The notes: a model not told the origin generated them from the sequence alone. A stretch of 8,839 bases of DNA from an uncultured Clostridia bacterium (GCA_947626175.1 CANQRE010000030.1:1-8839), one strand, 5' to 3'. Shown: positions 1 to 7,511, counted from the stretch's first letter. Numbers and translations are program-made.

Positions 1-1807
1 AATACAAATAACTTGCAAGGGCAATGTCATTGTCCTGTGAAATGCAAAGTTCAAGCAAACTTTCAACAAGTTGTGTGTGTGCCTTTTGATTTAAGGACGA
101 TGATAGCGTTGACACAAAAGGAATGTGCCTTGTCCTTAGCTCATTCATCACCCCGTCACAAACATCCCCTTTTGATCGGGTTAAAATTGCAATGTCGCTT
201 GGCTTAACCCTGCGGCGAGCTTTTGTTTTTGGATCAACAAACTCGCTTGCCAAAAACTCTTCAATTTTCACAGCAATCATTTTTGCTTCAAAAAGTTCGC
301 TGCTTTTTGAGGAAAGCTTGTCGCCAAAAATGTCATAATGTTCGCAAGCGGCAGCCTTTTTTTTCTTTGGCTTTTCAGCAATTAAAATTTGAACTGCCGG
401 ATTTTTTGTTTTTGGACAATTTTTTTTGCCGTGCAAAACTGATGATTTTGCATAATTTATGCCTGCGTTTTTTTCGGTCATGATTTGTTTGAACACATTG
501 TTCACAAATGCCAATATCTTTTTGTCACTTCGATAATTTTCACTCAAGAATTCCGTTGTTCCATCGCTTGCTTTGGCAAAATTTTTGCTGTCCTTAAGGA
601 TGATTTCGCTTGTGGCATTGCGGAAGCCATATATCCCCTGCTTTGGGTCGCCAATTGCAACAAATTTGCATTTTTCACTTAACAGTTTTACAATTTTTTC
701 TTGAACAGGGTTGGTGTCCTGATATTCATCAATAAAAACATAATCATAATTTTGTTGTAGCCCTGCAAGAATTTGCTCATCACTTAAAAGATTTTCACTT
801 TGTTTTTCAAGATCGTTAAAGTCAAGGGCGTTTTGACTGAGTTTTAGGTTTGCGTATTCCTCAGCAAAAAGTTTGTAAAGCGTGAAAATGTGATTGCAAA
901 GTTTTTTGTTTTCGTCTGTTTGCCAAACGCTGTCCTCGCCAGGGCTAAGCTTTGCAGCAAAACTTATGAGTTTGTTTGCGTGATTTTTGATTTGGACAAC
1001 ATCTCCCTTTTTGTCATATCCCCCAAGCGAAGGTTGCCTAACAAGTTTGACAGGTGCAATTTTTTGGCACGCTTGCCTTAAATCATCCCAATCAAAACAA
1101 AGCCTACGTATATCTTGCAAATAACCTTCAACTTTTTCGTTGTCAACTGGAAAAAGGTCTATTTCTTGCTTTAAATTGCTTTGCATTTCTTTTACAAATG
1201 TTGTAAGATATTCAATCGTTTTTTTGTAGCCCAAATCATATTGCATCATGCTTTCAAGAATTTGATTTTGATTTGCTTGAGCGGACAAAAAATCTTCCAA
1301 CTTTAAGACCATTTTTTGAGCTGTTTCAAAACTTCTTAAGGACATATACAAATCAACATAACCCTTTTTGTCCTGCTGCTTAAATTTTTCCAAAGCTTTG
1401 GCAAATGCTTCAGTTTTTATGTTTGATGATTGCGCTTCATCAAGGATGACAAAGCCTTCCAATTGCGGAAATTGGCTTATATTTCGCTTTATCAATTTTT
1501 CCAAAAAAGCGTGGATGGTGCATATGTCACTTGTGAAAAGATCATCGATTTGCGCCCTGATTTTTTGATCATCGCTGTTTTCCACAAGGCTGACCCAAAG
1601 CCTTTCACGCATTTCGTTTGCAGCAGCCTTTGTGAAAGTTAAAACCAAAATTCTTTTTATTGGCTGGCCACTTGAAACAAGGCGTGAAATATACCAAATC
1701 ATGGTGGTGGTTTTTCCGCTTCCTGCGGACGCACTCACAACCATGTTTTTGCCCGAAAAATTGAATATTCTGTCCTGCTCGGCAGACGGAGTGTAAGCTT
1801 GCTTCAT
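1..1807 (-). CDS. addA: AddA, ATP-dependent helicase/nuclease subunit A (N-terminal half; 3' end outside window)
   Basis: This is the UvrD/Rep-like (superfamily 1A) helicase subunit of the AddAB complex, which unwinds and resects double-strand breaks so that RecA can load for homologous recombination. The minus frame stays open from ATG at 1807 to the window edge, giving 602 codons of a protein that is usually about 1,200 residues. Visible motifs in order are: Q-motif region PSAEQ (Q11); Walker A SASAGSGKTT (residues 25-34, K32); motif Ia LTFTKAAANEMRERL (56-70); Walker B FIDEYQDTN (D360, E361); motif III GDPKQGIYGFR (386-396); and motif IV SENYRS (R426). The segment DIAILTRSKG near the window edge fits the following 2A region. 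Motifs V and VI and the C-terminal nuclease domain would lie beyond position 1. The start is fixed by a strong SD and by the ATGA overlap with addB, so the two subunits are probably translationally coupled. Identification is from conserved motifs and the addB neighbour. Confidence 0.96.
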   Translation of the reverse strand, partial: MKQAYTPSAEQDRIFNFSGKNMVVSASAGSGKTTTMIWYISRLVSSGQPIKRILVLTFTKAAANEMRERLWVSLVENSDDQKIRAQIDDLFTSDICTIHAFLEKLIKRNISQFPQLEGFVILDEAQSSNIKTEAFAKALEKFKQQDKKGYVDLYMSLRSFETAQKMVLKLEDFLSAQANQNQILESMMQYDLGYKKTIEYLTTFVKEMQSNLKQEIDLFPVDNEKVEGYLQDIRRLCFDWDDLRQACQKIAPVKLVRQPSLGGYDKKGDVVQIKNHANKLISFAAKLSPGEDSVWQTDENKKLCNHIFTLYKLFAEEYANLKLSQNALDFNDLEKQSENLLSDEQILAGLQQNYDYVFIDEYQDTNPVQEKIVKLLSEKCKFVAIGDPKQGIYGFRNATSEIILKDSKNFAKASDGTTEFLSENYRSDKKILAFVNNVFKQIMTEKNAGINYAKSSVLHGKKNCPKTKNPAVQILIAEKPKKKKAAACEHYDIFGDKLSSKSSELFEAKMIAVKIEEFLASEFVDPKTKARRRVKPSDIAILTRSKGDVCDGVMNELRTRHIPFVSTLSSSLNQKAHTQLVESLLELCISQDNDIALASYLY

Positions 1808-1818
1808 TCCTCCTCCTT
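1804..1818 (-). promoter_or_regulatory. ATGA stop-start overlap and Shine-Dalgarno of addA inside addB
   Basis: On the minus strand the sequence AAGGAGGAGGA directly precedes the addA ATG (1807-1805). The addB stop TGA (1806-1804) overlaps that ATG. The purine-rich site also encodes the last K-E-E-E residues of AddB. This is a classic arrangement for translational coupling, which would keep the two subunits in balance. Confidence 0.85.
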
Positions 1819-4671
1819 GAGTTGTCTGACGCCGTTTTCGCTGTCATACAAGCACATGGCTTTGTATTTGCAATATTTGCAAGATTCGCCATCTGGGCAA
1901 GGCACAAATTTTCCTTGCGACATATAATCAGTTGCCTGAAGCATCATGCTTTCAGCTTGCAAAAACATGCTTTTTAGCTCTTCATCGGAAATATATTTGT
2001 CGCTTGCATAAATGTCTTTCGCGTTTTCGGTTGAAATTCCAACAAGCGGTGAAAAATCCTTTGGCTTGTATCCACCTTTGGCATTGAAATAATAAATTCC
2101 CCCGCATTTTAAATCGGTTTCGTCAGCAATAAGTTTTGCATAAGCAAACAGTTGCAATTTTTTTCCATAGGACAAAGCCTTTGGCAAGTTTTTTTCTATT
2201 TTGCCAGTTTTGTAATCAATAATCCTAAACACATCGCCGCACTTGTCAACCCTGTCCACTCTGCCATTAATTTGTTTGTCGCCTATTTTCCCTTCAACGC
2301 TTTTTTCAAGCATCCAAGGCTGGAATTTTGAGCGCAAGTTTTCCTCATAAACAACATTGCAAATTCGCTTTAAATCCATTTTAAGTTTTTGTCTTTCAAT
2401 TTCTTCTTCGGCACATGAAAAATGCCAATATCTTTTGATTTCATCATTTACAAATTTTTCAAGACTTTTGTCATCAAGTTTTTTGAAATTAAATTTTTTC
2501 CCATAATCTTCAACAACGCTATGAACAATTGAGCCAATCTCCATTGGCGAAATGGTTTGCTGGCGTTTTTCGGCTAATCTTAAAACGTTTTCACAAAAAA
2601 CTTTGAAAGGGCAATCAAAAAACTTTTCAGCTTCTGTTGGCTTGATTGATGAGCCTATGCCAATTTGCTTTGCCGAGTGCAAAATGTTTGACCTTGAAAA
2701 CTTTGATGCGGAAAATGACAAGGCTTTTGACAAAAAGCCTTTGATTTGCTCGTTGGATGTTTCGCACAAAACTTCTTCTGCTCCCGACATGCTACGACCT
2801 AAACTAAGCAAAAGCTGCGGGATTTGCTTAAGCTCTTCTGGAATCAAGTTTTTGATTATTTTGTCCTGCTTTGCAAACATTTCAATGATTTCATTTGTCA
2901 CCATGCTTCTGGCAATTGGCTTGTCGTCATCGCCAACGTTTGAATATGACAAATACAGTCTGCCCGTCCACGACGACAAAAGCGAAAAGAGTTTGAATCT
3001 TGTTCTGCGATTTATCATTTTCACAGTTGGCTCAATTTTGTTTTCAAATCCTGCGTTTTCAAGTTCTTCATCTGAAAAGATTGAATTGTCAAGAACAACT
3101 TTTGGCATCAATCCAGCGTTTGCACCAACAACAAAAAGATTTTTCACTTTGCCAAAAAAACTGTCAGACGCATCGCCAACATACACCTGATCATAATAAC
3201 TTGGAATTGCAGAAACTTTTTTTGTTTCAAGTCCAATTTCAATTGCTGAGATAACTTCACTAAAGGTGCTGTCAAGACTTGCGTTTTTGCATGCCTGAAC
3301 AATTTCACGCAAAATTTGTGGAACTTGAACTTCAATTGCAAGTGTTTTTTCGTCCAAATTTAAATTTTGAAGTTTTTCCAAATTGTTTTCCAAAAAGGAT
3401 ATGCTTTCATCGATTCCTTCAAACAAATCATCGCCAATTGCTTTGACCAAAGCTTTGAGCTGATCTATGCCGGAAATTGCAAAAAACTGTTTGCCTCCGC
3501 CTTCAAAATTTGTCATCACATTGTCGATTTCATTTTGTGGAACATCAAAGAATGGCGAAGTGAGAAAAAACAAAACATCGTCTTTTCTAAATGAAAAATA
3601 TTTAAGATGCAAAAGTTTTTTAAAAAATAACGCGCAATAGGATTTTGACGCACTTTCAGAAGTGTCAAAATAATATGGAATTTTGTTTTTTTCAAACGCC
3701 AGCCTTAATGTGTCCTCGTAGCCTTCAAGATCAGTTGCTGCAACAACAAAGTCAAAATATCTTGCCCCATTAAACACTTCAAAGGCAATCATTTTTGCAA
3801 CAAATTCAGCTTCCAAGCGCTTGTTTTTCCATTCAAAAATGTTCACACGCTCGCCGCTGACAACCTTTTTTGAAGGAGCAAAAAGCTGATTGCAAATTTC
3901 TTTTGCTTCGCCCTTAAGTTTGCTTGGCGGGGAAACAACTTCAACACTTGAGCCAGTTTCAATTGCAATTTTTTTTATTTTTTCAAGCGCATCTGTTTCA
4001 TATATGTAAGAATTTGGCCTTGGGGCGCAACAAGCAATTGCAACGCAAACAGATTTTGCATGCTTACACAATGTTTTTAACAAAAGATAATGTTTGGATG
4101 TGAAGCTTTCAAATCCCGCAAAATAAAATTTTGTGTCGGCAAACAAGTTTTGCGTTTCAATTTCATTGACAAATTTGTCCACAATTTCACTTGAATCATC
4201 AAACTCACTCGTCAACTTTTCATATTCTTGATATATGATTTTTATATCTTCAAACTTTTTCACAAGCGCCGCCTTGTTGGAAGAAGGCACAATTTGTTCT
4301 GGCTTTATTGACGAAGATTTAAGCTGTGAAATAAACTTGTATATCTCTTTGCAAAAATTTATGTTTGTTGATTTGAAATAGCAAAGTTTTTCTTTTGCGA
4401 TCGACATTGCTTTTTTCACAAACAAAACACTTTCAATTTCGCCCAATGATTTTGCAGGCTTTGGAATAAATGAAAGCGCAAGATTTGACAAGCCAACAAC
4501 CGAAATGTTGAATGTGGATTTCAAATTCAAAGTTGAAAAAAGCATCTCTTCAATTTGAAGAGTTTCTCTGTCCGGCACAACAATATAACTTTTTTCATTA
4601 GGCGAAATTTTTTCAAGCAAGTTTTCAATTGATTCGGTCAAATTTTCGCCCAAAACTATTTGCATTTGCAT
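1804..4671 (-). CDS. addB: AddB (RexB-like), ATP-dependent nuclease subunit B with Fe-S cluster
   Basis: This is the second subunit of the AddAB end-resection helicase-nuclease, at 955 residues somewhat shorter than Bacillus AddB (about 1,170). The N-terminus has the family pattern of a beta strand followed by VVPDRETLQIEEML, but the P-loop GRSGSGKT of Bacillus AddB is replaced by GENLTESI (residues 8-15), so no Walker A is visible. From memory, streptococcal RexB lacks it too. The C-terminal RecB-type nuclease domain looks intact: GSIVHSVVE (H717), GRVDRVD (D806), IIDYKTG (D819, K821) and LQLFAYAK. Iron-sulfur cysteines are C687 in FFDCPF and C931, C934 and C940 in CKYCKYKAMC. ATG at 4671 is the first in frame; a second ATG two codons on (MQMQ) is equally possible, and neither has a clear SD. 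It lies 39 bases after the Myb-like gene and overlaps addA. Confidence 0.95.
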   Translation of the reverse strand: MQMQIVLGENLTESIENLLEKISPNEKSYIVVPDRETLQIEEMLFSTLNLKSTFNISVVGLSNLALSFIPKPAKSLGEIESVLFVKKAMSIAKEKLCYFKSTNINFCKEIYKFISQLKSSSIKPEQIVPSSNKAALVKKFEDIKIIYQEYEKLTSEFDDSSEIVDKFVNEIETQNLFADTKFYFAGFESFTSKHYLLLKTLCKHAKSVCVAIACCAPRPNSYIYETDALEKIKKIAIETGSSVEVVSPPSKLKGEAKEICNQLFAPSKKVVSGERVNIFEWKNKRLEAEFVAKMIAFEVFNGARYFDFVVAATDLEGYEDTLRLAFEKNKIPYYFDTSESASKSYCALFFKKLLHLKYFSFRKDDVLFFLTSPFFDVPQNEIDNVMTNFEGGGKQFFAISGIDQLKALVKAIGDDLFEGIDESISFLENNLEKLQNLNLDEKTLAIEVQVPQILREIVQACKNASLDSTFSEVISAIEIGLETKKVSAIPSYYDQVYVGDASDSFFGKVKNLFVVGANAGLMPKVVLDNSIFSDEELENAGFENKIEPTVKMINRRTRFKLFSLLSSWTGRLYLSYSNVGDDDKPIARSMVTNEIIEMFAKQDKIIKNLIPEELKQIPQLLLSLGRSMSGAEEVLCETSNEQIKGFLSKALSFSASKFSRSNILHSAKQIGIGSSIKPTEAEKFFDCPFKVFCENVLRLAEKRQQTISPMEIGSIVHSVVEDYGKKFNFKKLDDKSLEKFVNDEIKRYWHFSCAEEEIERQKLKMDLKRICNVVYEENLRSKFQPWMLEKSVEGKIGDKQINGRVDRVDKCGDVFRIIDYKTGKIEKNLPKALSYGKKLQLFAYAKLIADETDLKCGGIYYFNAKGGYKPKDFSPLVGISTENAKDIYASDKYISDEELKSMFLQAESMMLQATDYMSQGKFVPCPDGESCKYCKYKAMCLYDSENGVRQLKEEE

Positions 4672-4710
4672 AACTAAATTTTAACACAAATTTTCACAAA
4701 ATAAAAGCTT
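4672..4710 (-). other. Short AT-rich spacer before addB, no Shine-Dalgarno
   Basis: The 39 bases between the Myb-like gene stop and the addB start contain no GGAGG-like site, unlike most starts in this window. A -10-like TAAAAT (4678-4683) lies so close to the ATG that transcripts from it would be nearly leaderless, and no convincing -35 accompanies it. The palindrome AAAAGCTTTT (4703-4712) overlaps the upstream stop codon but is too short and AT-rich to call a terminator. The simplest reading is read-through from the upstream gene. Confidence 0.35.
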
Positions 4711-5427
4711 TTACACTTGATTATGACTTTTTGTCATGCTCCGCGCCTTGTCACATGTTGCAAAAAGCAGTTTTTTCTTTAAAAGCACATTTTCTCTTTT
4801 TATTTCATTGATTTTTTCCTGCAAGCTTTTTTCAGATCTCTCTCTTTCGCCAATTTGAACCATAAGATTTCTCACTTCTGCCTTTAACGCCATCCTTTCA
4901 CTGGCAATTTGATTTTTTGCTTCTTCTTCGACATTGTGTTTGATAAGTTTGACAAGACCCAAAAAAAGCGAGTTTATGTCATGGTCTGAAATTTTTGATG
5001 TTTGAGCGGGCTTAAACTTTAAAACATTATCCTTGCCTTGCACACTTGAGCGATATTTGTTTTGCAGCCTAACCATTTCTTTCACATCCCCACCGCTTAA
5101 AAGAAGGCAAGCCTTTCTCACCGAATAACCTTCCTTGAGCTTTTGCTGAATTTTTTCAATAATGCTGTTTTTTTCTTCTTCTGAAAAAAAACAAAACTGA
5201 TTTTTTTGATGCCCTAAAAGATTTATGCCAATCCGCGAGCATCTTTCTTTGTCTTCCCTCAGCCTGTCAATTTCGTGATAATAATAATTTCGCACGCTGT
5301 CAGCTTTGCGGAAATATTTTTTTGCATGAAACGCAAACGCTTCCTTTATTGATTTGCCTTGTGATTTGATTTTTTCCACCTGCTCAAACAAATCCTTCAC
5401 TTCATCATCTTTCCAAATTCCTTTCAT
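4711..5427 (-). CDS. Tandem Myb/SANT-like repeat protein with C-terminal coiled coil (putative DNA-binding protein)
   Basis: This 238-residue protein is probably DNA-binding, but I do not recognise the exact family. Residues 5-55 read as a Myb/SANT-like helical unit: W5, acidic KDDE, a central GKSIKEAF, then SVRNYYYHEID. Residues 81-128 repeat the pattern: FSEEE, EGYSVRKAC, then MVRLQNKYRS. The two halves align residue by residue (K-S-I-K-E-A-F against Y-S-V-R-K-A-C; V-R-N-Y-Y-Y against L-Q-N-K-Y). Residues about 170-228 are rich in E, K, R and L with heptad-like spacing, suggesting a coiled coil for dimerisation. The RsfA family of sporulation regulators in Firmicutes is a loose analogue. 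ATG at 5427 is chosen because GGAGG (5434-5438) lies six bases upstream; a longer in-frame reading to 5814 would overlap the divergent gene and has no such site. It precedes addB by 39 bases, so it is likely the first gene of the addBA unit. Confidence 0.8.
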   Translation of the reverse strand: MKGIWKDDEVKDLFEQVEKIKSQGKSIKEAFAFHAKKYFRKADSVRNYYYHEIDRLREDKERCSRIGINLLGHQKNQFCFFSEEEKNSIIEKIQQKLKEGYSVRKACLLLSGGDVKEMVRLQNKYRSSVQGKDNVLKFKPAQTSKISDHDINSLFLGLVKLIKHNVEEEAKNQIASERMALKAEVRNLMVQIGERERSEKSLQEKINEIKRENVLLKKKLLFATCDKARSMTKSHNQV

Positions 5428-5466
5428 GTTGTTCCTCCACCCTGCTTTTTTGACAACAAGAAAAAA

Positions 5467-5472
5467 ATTATA
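5467..5472 (-). promoter_or_regulatory. Consensus -10 box for the Myb-like gene (and probably addBA)
   Basis: The minus strand reads GGTATAAT, a perfect TATAAT 40 bases before the Myb-like start, placing transcription start near 5460. That leaves a leader of about 33 bases containing the GGAGG site at 5434-5438. The -35 region (about 5490-5495, TATGTA) is poor. Confidence 0.5.
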
Positions 5473-5505
5473 CCTAAAAAGTTTTTTTATACATATATTT
5501 ATCAC

Positions 5506-6348
5506 ATGAAAAATTTTGTATTTAAAACAAGCATTCCTTGCGTTGTGAAATGGAAAAATGAGGAAGAATTTTTGGAAGATGGAGTCAGCCTTTGCTTTGA
5601 CTATCCCAAGCGGCTTTATGTTTTTCCAGTGACAGGCCGAAGAGAGGACACTTCTTTTGTGCTTGACATGGCAAAGCCAACTTCGCGAATAAAAGTTATC
5701 GACACAAGCGAAGCAAAAATATTTTATTTGCAAAAAAACAGCTGCGACAGCATCCGAGCAAAGCAGTCGCTTGTGGTGGACGGAAAAACCATCAATTTTG
5801 AAATTGGAACGCACAATCTAACGGTTGATGATGGCCAAATTGTGAAAACGATTGAAATTGAAAAGCCAAAAACATATTCGTTGTTTTCGATTGAAAGCCA
5901 TGCCTTGCTCAAAATCAAATCAACATCTGTTGATGAGCTGATTGATTACAACACCATTTCACACAGCCTTGAAAAAATTTGTGCAAGTCAAATAACCGTT
6001 GAAGGGAGCGAAATTTTGTGTGAAACAAACTCTTTGCAAGAAAAATACGCCATAATTGAAAACAAACTTGTAAAAGTTAAAAGCAACCCTTCTTCTTCAC
6101 GCAATTCCCTTGTCACAGGCATGCTATTTTTACAAAAACTAAAAAACAAACAGCGAAAGGATGCTTGCTTGATGGTGGCTGAAAGCCTTGAAGCCACCGA
6201 AGAAAAGCTTGAAGAATTTTTTGGTGATTTTGACGACTTTTTCCCTTTAAGCCAAAACACATATGTTTTAATAAAAAAATCAGGCCATGAAGTTGTTCAA
6301 CTTGACCTGACTGAAAATCTTGTTTCAAGCATCAAAATGCTTGATTAG
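5506..6348 (+). CDS. Hypothetical soluble protein, 280 residues, divergent from the Myb-like gene
   Basis: I do not recognise this protein. It has no signal peptide and no membrane segment. The first 130 residues alternate hydrophobic and charged positions with many V, I, T and F (for example SLVVDGKTINFEIGTHNL), suggesting a beta-rich domain. Residues about 200-245 look helical and charged (LVTGMLFLQKLKNKQRKD, then SLEATEEKLEEFFGDFDDFF), and a short strand-like tail follows. Codon and base use match the neighbours, so it is an ordinary resident gene. ATG at 5506 is the first in frame; the preceding bases are A+T-rich with no SD, so the message may be leaderless or weakly translated. It shares a 78-base divergent spacer with the Myb-like gene, which hints at a functional link but proves none. 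Its stop TAG (6346-6348) overlaps the stop of the convergent membrane gene. Confidence 0.8.
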   Translation: MKNFVFKTSIPCVVKWKNEEEFLEDGVSLCFDYPKRLYVFPVTGRREDTSFVLDMAKPTSRIKVIDTSEAKIFYLQKNSCDSIRAKQSLVVDGKTINFEIGTHNLTVDDGQIVKTIEIEKPKTYSLFSIESHALLKIKSTSVDELIDYNTISHSLEKICASQITVEGSEILCETNSLQEKYAIIENKLVKVKSNPSSSRNSLVTGMLFLQKLKNKQRKDACLMVAESLEATEEKLEEFFGDFDDFFPLSQNTYVLIKKSGHEVVQLDLTENLVSSIKMLD

Positions 6349-6899
6349 TTTGGTTTTTTAGGGATAATTTGTTCTTGCGCGATTTTTTCTTCCAAACGCA
6401 TTTTGCTGTAAAACGCAATGTTTGAAGGAAGCACAAATGCTCCACCAACACTGATAAGTGCAACAGCAAGCTCAACAATTGGGCCAACTCCAAAAGTTGT
6501 GTCAACCAAATTGTTTTGTGAAAAATACAAAAGCAAAAGTGTTGTTGCAATTGTGGCAATCACTGCGTTTATTAGTGTCAAGCACCTAAGCCCTATTGCC
6601 ATGTCCAAATCATATTTTTTTGTGCAAACCGCAACAATTGACAAAATGGAAAGCACAACAATGGCAAGCGACACAATCATGAACACAATCATAAGTGCCG
6701 TGGATGCAACATACAAGTTTCCGTCAACCCCCAAAGTGTTTGAAACTTCTCCCAGTCTAAAGATTGAATAAAAAACAGAATATAATGTGTGGCCTGGAAT
6801 TTCAACCAACATTGGCAAAGCCAAAAACACAAAAGAAACAACTCCTGCAGCAAGGCTGATGATGCTTCCAACAAGGCCACGAATTTTTAAGTCTCTCAT
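6345..6899 (-). CDS. Four-helix membrane protein, paralogue A (184 residues)
   Basis: This is an unrecognised small integral membrane protein, third in transcription order of a tandem paralogue family. Predicted helices by hydrophobicity are about 10-31, 66-92, 104-126 and 138-156. Basic residues at the N-terminus, in the loop after helix 2 (CTKKYD) and in the tail suggest both ends face the cytoplasm. A long outer loop (32-65) follows helix 1 and carries a Y-S pair (Y40-S41) shared by the paralogues. N-terminal LKIRGLVG and LALPM match paralogue C, while GVGPI (137-141) matches paralogue B. The start has GGAGG at 6906-6910 with six-base spacing and its own promoter. The charged tail (EEKIAQEQIIPKKPN) is longer than in the others. 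The stop interlocks with the convergent gene. No catalytic motif is visible; a structural, sensing or transport role cannot be told apart. Confidence 0.85.
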   Translation of the reverse strand: MRDLKIRGLVGSIISLAAGVVSFVFLALPMLVEIPGHTLYSVFYSIFRLGEVSNTLGVDGNLYVASTALMIVFMIVSLAIVVLSILSIVAVCTKKYDLDMAIGLRCLTLINAVIATIATTLLLLYFSQNNLVDTTFGVGPIVELAVALISVGGAFVLPSNIAFYSKMRLEEKIAQEQIIPKKPN

Positions 6900-6919
6900 T
6901 TTCTTCCTCCAACAGCCTT

Positions 6920-6947
6920 ATTATATAAAAAAATTAAATAATATCAA
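6920..6947 (-). promoter_or_regulatory. Promoter of membrane paralogue A (TTGATA-N16-TATAAT)
   Basis: On the minus strand, -35 TTGATA (6942-6947) and -10 TATAAT (6920-6925) are separated by 16 bases. Transcription would start near 6913, leaving a short leader containing the SD. The -35 overlaps the T-rich end of the terminator of the upstream gene, so paralogue A is transcribed separately from its sisters. Confidence 0.7.
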
Positions 6948-6978
6948 AACAAAATTCCGCCAAAACGGCGAAATTTTG
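6946..6978 (-). terminator. Rho-independent terminator after membrane paralogue B
   Basis: The arms 6950-6961 and 6967-6978 pair over 11 of 12 positions (one C-A mismatch) around a five-base loop. The stem has a GGCG/CGCC core next to the loop. On the minus strand it is followed by TTTT (6949-6946) and more T-rich sequence. It begins at the base immediately after the TAG stop of paralogue B. Confidence 0.75.
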
Positions 6979-7461
6979 CTAATTATTTTTATAAATCTTC
7001 CTTGTTTGAGCCACAAACGCACCAACAAGGGCAAGAACTGATGAAATAAACACGGTTATTGGCCCAACTCCAACAGTTATGTTTGGAAGCCTTTGCGCAG
7101 CAACATACACAATCATGAACGCCAAACCTGCCAAAGCTGAAAGCATGTTGATAACGCAAAGCGTTCTGTTTGCAAGCGTCATGTTCAGCCCTTTGATGTC
7201 AAAAATCCCACCAAACAAACCTATCACGCTCAGTATCAGTGTCACAATGCTAAGCACAAGCGTTAAAATGTAAAACGCGTTGGCAACAATATAAAAGGCG
7301 ATGTTTGGCCCAGTTGCTTTTGAAAGGTTTGATATTCCGCTGTATATTTGATTTCTCCCCGCCCCTTCAACAAGGTTTAAAACATAAAAGCACAAAATTA
7401 AAATAGAAGCAAGCAGAACTAGCGAACTACCAATTGTGCATCTTATTTGCGATTTTTTCAT
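6979..7461 (-). CDS. Four-helix membrane protein, paralogue B (160 residues)
   Basis: This is the second member of the tandem membrane family and the shortest; its family is unrecognised. Helices are at about 11-31, 60-87, 100-122 and 131-151. The loop between helices 2 and 3 reads FDIKGLNMTLANRTL, matching paralogue C (NKKLNMAIVNQAL) and more weakly A (KKYDLDMAIGLRCL). Helix 4 starts with GVGPI (131-135) as in A and ends in GAFV as in both sisters. The outer loop carries the shared I-Y-S at Y40-S41. The start has GGGAGG (7470-7475) eight bases upstream. It follows paralogue C by 50 bases with no convincing terminator or promoter between them, so the two are probably one transcript, ended by the hairpin at 6946-6978. 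Confidence 0.85.
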   Translation of the reverse strand: MKKSQIRCTIGSSLVLLASILILCFYVLNLVEGAGRNQIYSGISNLSKATGPNIAFYIVANAFYILTLVLSIVTLILSVIGLFGGIFDIKGLNMTLANRTLCVINMLSALAGLAFMIVYVAAQRLPNITVGVGPITVFISSVLALVGAFVAQTRKIYKNN

Positions 7462-7511
7462 AAAAAAAACCTCCCTGGATTTATTTTTTCCAAAGAGATT
7501 TTATTTACTCA

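Noticed and set aside
491..503. GAAC-ACATT-GTTC, resembling a Gram-positive LexA (SOS) box
   Set aside because: The spacer is five bases rather than four, and it lies deep inside the addA coding region.
2552..3190. A 212-codon open frame on the plus strand opposite addB
   Set aside because: It lies wholly inside addB, whose motifs are well conserved, and no SD was noted. It is an antisense shadow caused by A+T-rich codon use.
4703..4712. AAAAGCTTTT palindrome as a terminator between the Myb-like gene and addB
   Set aside because: A stem of at most a few A-T pairs with no loop would not stop transcription.
5428..5814. N-terminal extension of the Myb-like gene to an ATG at 5814
   Set aside because: The extension overlaps the divergent gene, reads as low-quality sequence rich in C, F and H, and has no SD, whereas 5427 has GGAGG at ideal spacing.
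6812..6824. Second copy of the TTGGC-GCCAA inverted repeat
   Set aside because: It has a three-base rather than four-base centre and is inside paralogue A, where it encodes L-A-L-P of helix 1, so coding explains it.
7462..7511. Hairpin between membrane paralogues C and B
   Set aside because: Only a four-base TGGA/TCCA stem over a long loop is available, too weak to call.
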